Shown: positions 56,297 to 56,512 of the stretch, piece by piece
How the letters are laid out: every line of letters starts with the position of its first letter
Position numbering within the stretch: position 1 is the stretch's first letter
Source: a virus
Virus record (IMG/VR): IMGVR_UViG_3300042868_007173
Span: 1-56,512 of that record
Direction: 5' to 3' (one strand)
Length of the DNA stretch: 56,512 bases
The notes under the pieces: generated by a model
Database searches by the model: none
The model's input: the letters and a program-made list of their open reading frames with translations, nothing else
What the model was told of the DNA's origin: nothing
Translations under genes and position numbers: made by a program

Positions 56297-56372
56297 TTGT
56301 AGCTACAAAATTAAATTAATTTCTCCAAATGTAGCTACAAAATATGGTTTATTTTTTCGCAATGTAGCTACA
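56297..56372 (-). promoter_or_regulatory. Three spaced operator-like repeats and autoregulated promoter
   Basis: Palindrome TTGTAGCTACAA at 56297-56308 and TGTAGCTACA at 56330-56339 and 56363-56372. Centre spacing of 32 and 33 bases is close to three helical turns, so all face one side. A minus-strand -7 element TAATTTTG (56306-56313) is overlapped by the first site, and the second covers the -33 position. Confidence 0.75.
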
Positions 56373-56512
56373 AATACTAATACATTACCCCCATAAATAC
56401 CCCCCACCAAGCAAAGAGCAAGAGAGAAACCAACCACAACCAACCAACCGCAAGGGGATTGCAAGAGCCAAGCCAAAGACCACAGCCCAACCGCCAAACC
56501 CAAGACAACAAA
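56373..56512. other. Compositionally unusual right edge
   Basis: From about 56390 to the end the plus strand is A/C-rich and nearly free of T (AACCAACCACAACCAACCAA and similar). It is far less AT-rich than the rest of the window. I find no gene I can defend here; a TTG-started minus frame crosses the operators and translates to a low-information Leu/Val/Gly-rich sequence. It could be a leader, a packaging-site region or a foreign segment. Confidence 0.4.

Noticed and set aside
56303-56503. Minus-strand 66-codon frame at the right edge
   Set aside because: It starts with TTG, crosses all three operator repeats and has a low-information Leu/Val/Gly composition.
1-56512. Stop-codon reassignment as in some crAss-like phages
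   Set aside because: All large genes are intact under the standard code, and the only tRNA seen is an ordinary tRNA-Gln(TTG).
1-56512. Temperate lifestyle
   Set aside because: A Cro-like regulator is present but no integrase, excisionase, CI-like repressor with peptidase domain or attachment site was found.

Overview
The window is almost certainly a tailed bacteriophage (Caudoviricetes) infecting a member of the Bacteroidota. It is AT-rich and tightly packed. Start codons lack strong Shine-Dalgarno sites, and several gene clusters are preceded by Bacteroidota-type promoters (TTTG, about 19 nt, TAnnTTTG). The virion genes fit a short-tailed (podovirus-like) particle: large and probable small terminase, an 801-residue portal with a Gln-rich tail, a scaffold-like protein, a major capsid protein, several connector proteins, a 1380-residue tail-hub protein and a T7 gp14-like ejection protein. 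The large terminase, portal and capsid resemble crAss-like phages in order and style, but I assign that affinity only tentatively. I see no integrase, DNA polymerase or endolysin.

Layout. 1-1154 (minus) holds small membrane proteins, including a holin candidate and a gene cut by the left edge. 1200-4255 (minus) and 4333-8317 (plus) form a glycan-modification cassette: three glycosyltransferase-like proteins, a DUF6165-like protein, a methyltransferase, and a 1156-residue fusion of an FkbM-like methyltransferase, a GT-A domain, a GT-B domain and a domain resembling the bacterial autotransporter heptosyltransferase (BAHT/TibC) family. 8333-19126 (minus) encodes receptor-binding and fibre proteins: a BNR-repeat propeller and two Gly-Thr-Ser repeat fibres with C-terminal S74 chaperone domains. 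19169-28882 (minus) holds large ejection-type proteins, a DdrB/ParB polyvalent protein and a ferritin homologue. 28879-47423 (minus) holds tail, connector, capsid, portal and terminase genes plus a GroES homologue. 47528-48157 (plus) is a two-gene island of paralogous small proteins with its own promoter and terminator. 48187-52122 (minus) holds small basic proteins, a winged-helix protein, SSB, a primase-helicase, a DUF4373 protein and a Cro-like regulator. 52255-55464 (plus) holds NinG, a YqaJ-type exonuclease and accessory genes, followed by tRNA-Gln. 55541-56288 (minus) holds small basic proteins and a ribbon-helix-helix regulator facing three spaced operator-like repeats.

How it may work together. 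Early genes diverge from about 52.15-52.25 kb (replication leftward, recombination rightward). Late genes run leftward from about 47.4 kb in terminator- and promoter-delimited units. The most interesting hypothesis is that the phage glycosylates its own virion: the BAHT-like fusion enzyme and its partner transferases sit next to fibres made of hundreds of Gly/Thr/Ser residues, and several other virion-type proteins carry poly-Thr tails. The second notable point is a ferritin with most ferroxidase ligands, encoded between two giant ejection proteins. All functional statements are read by eye from sequence motifs; no database search was run.
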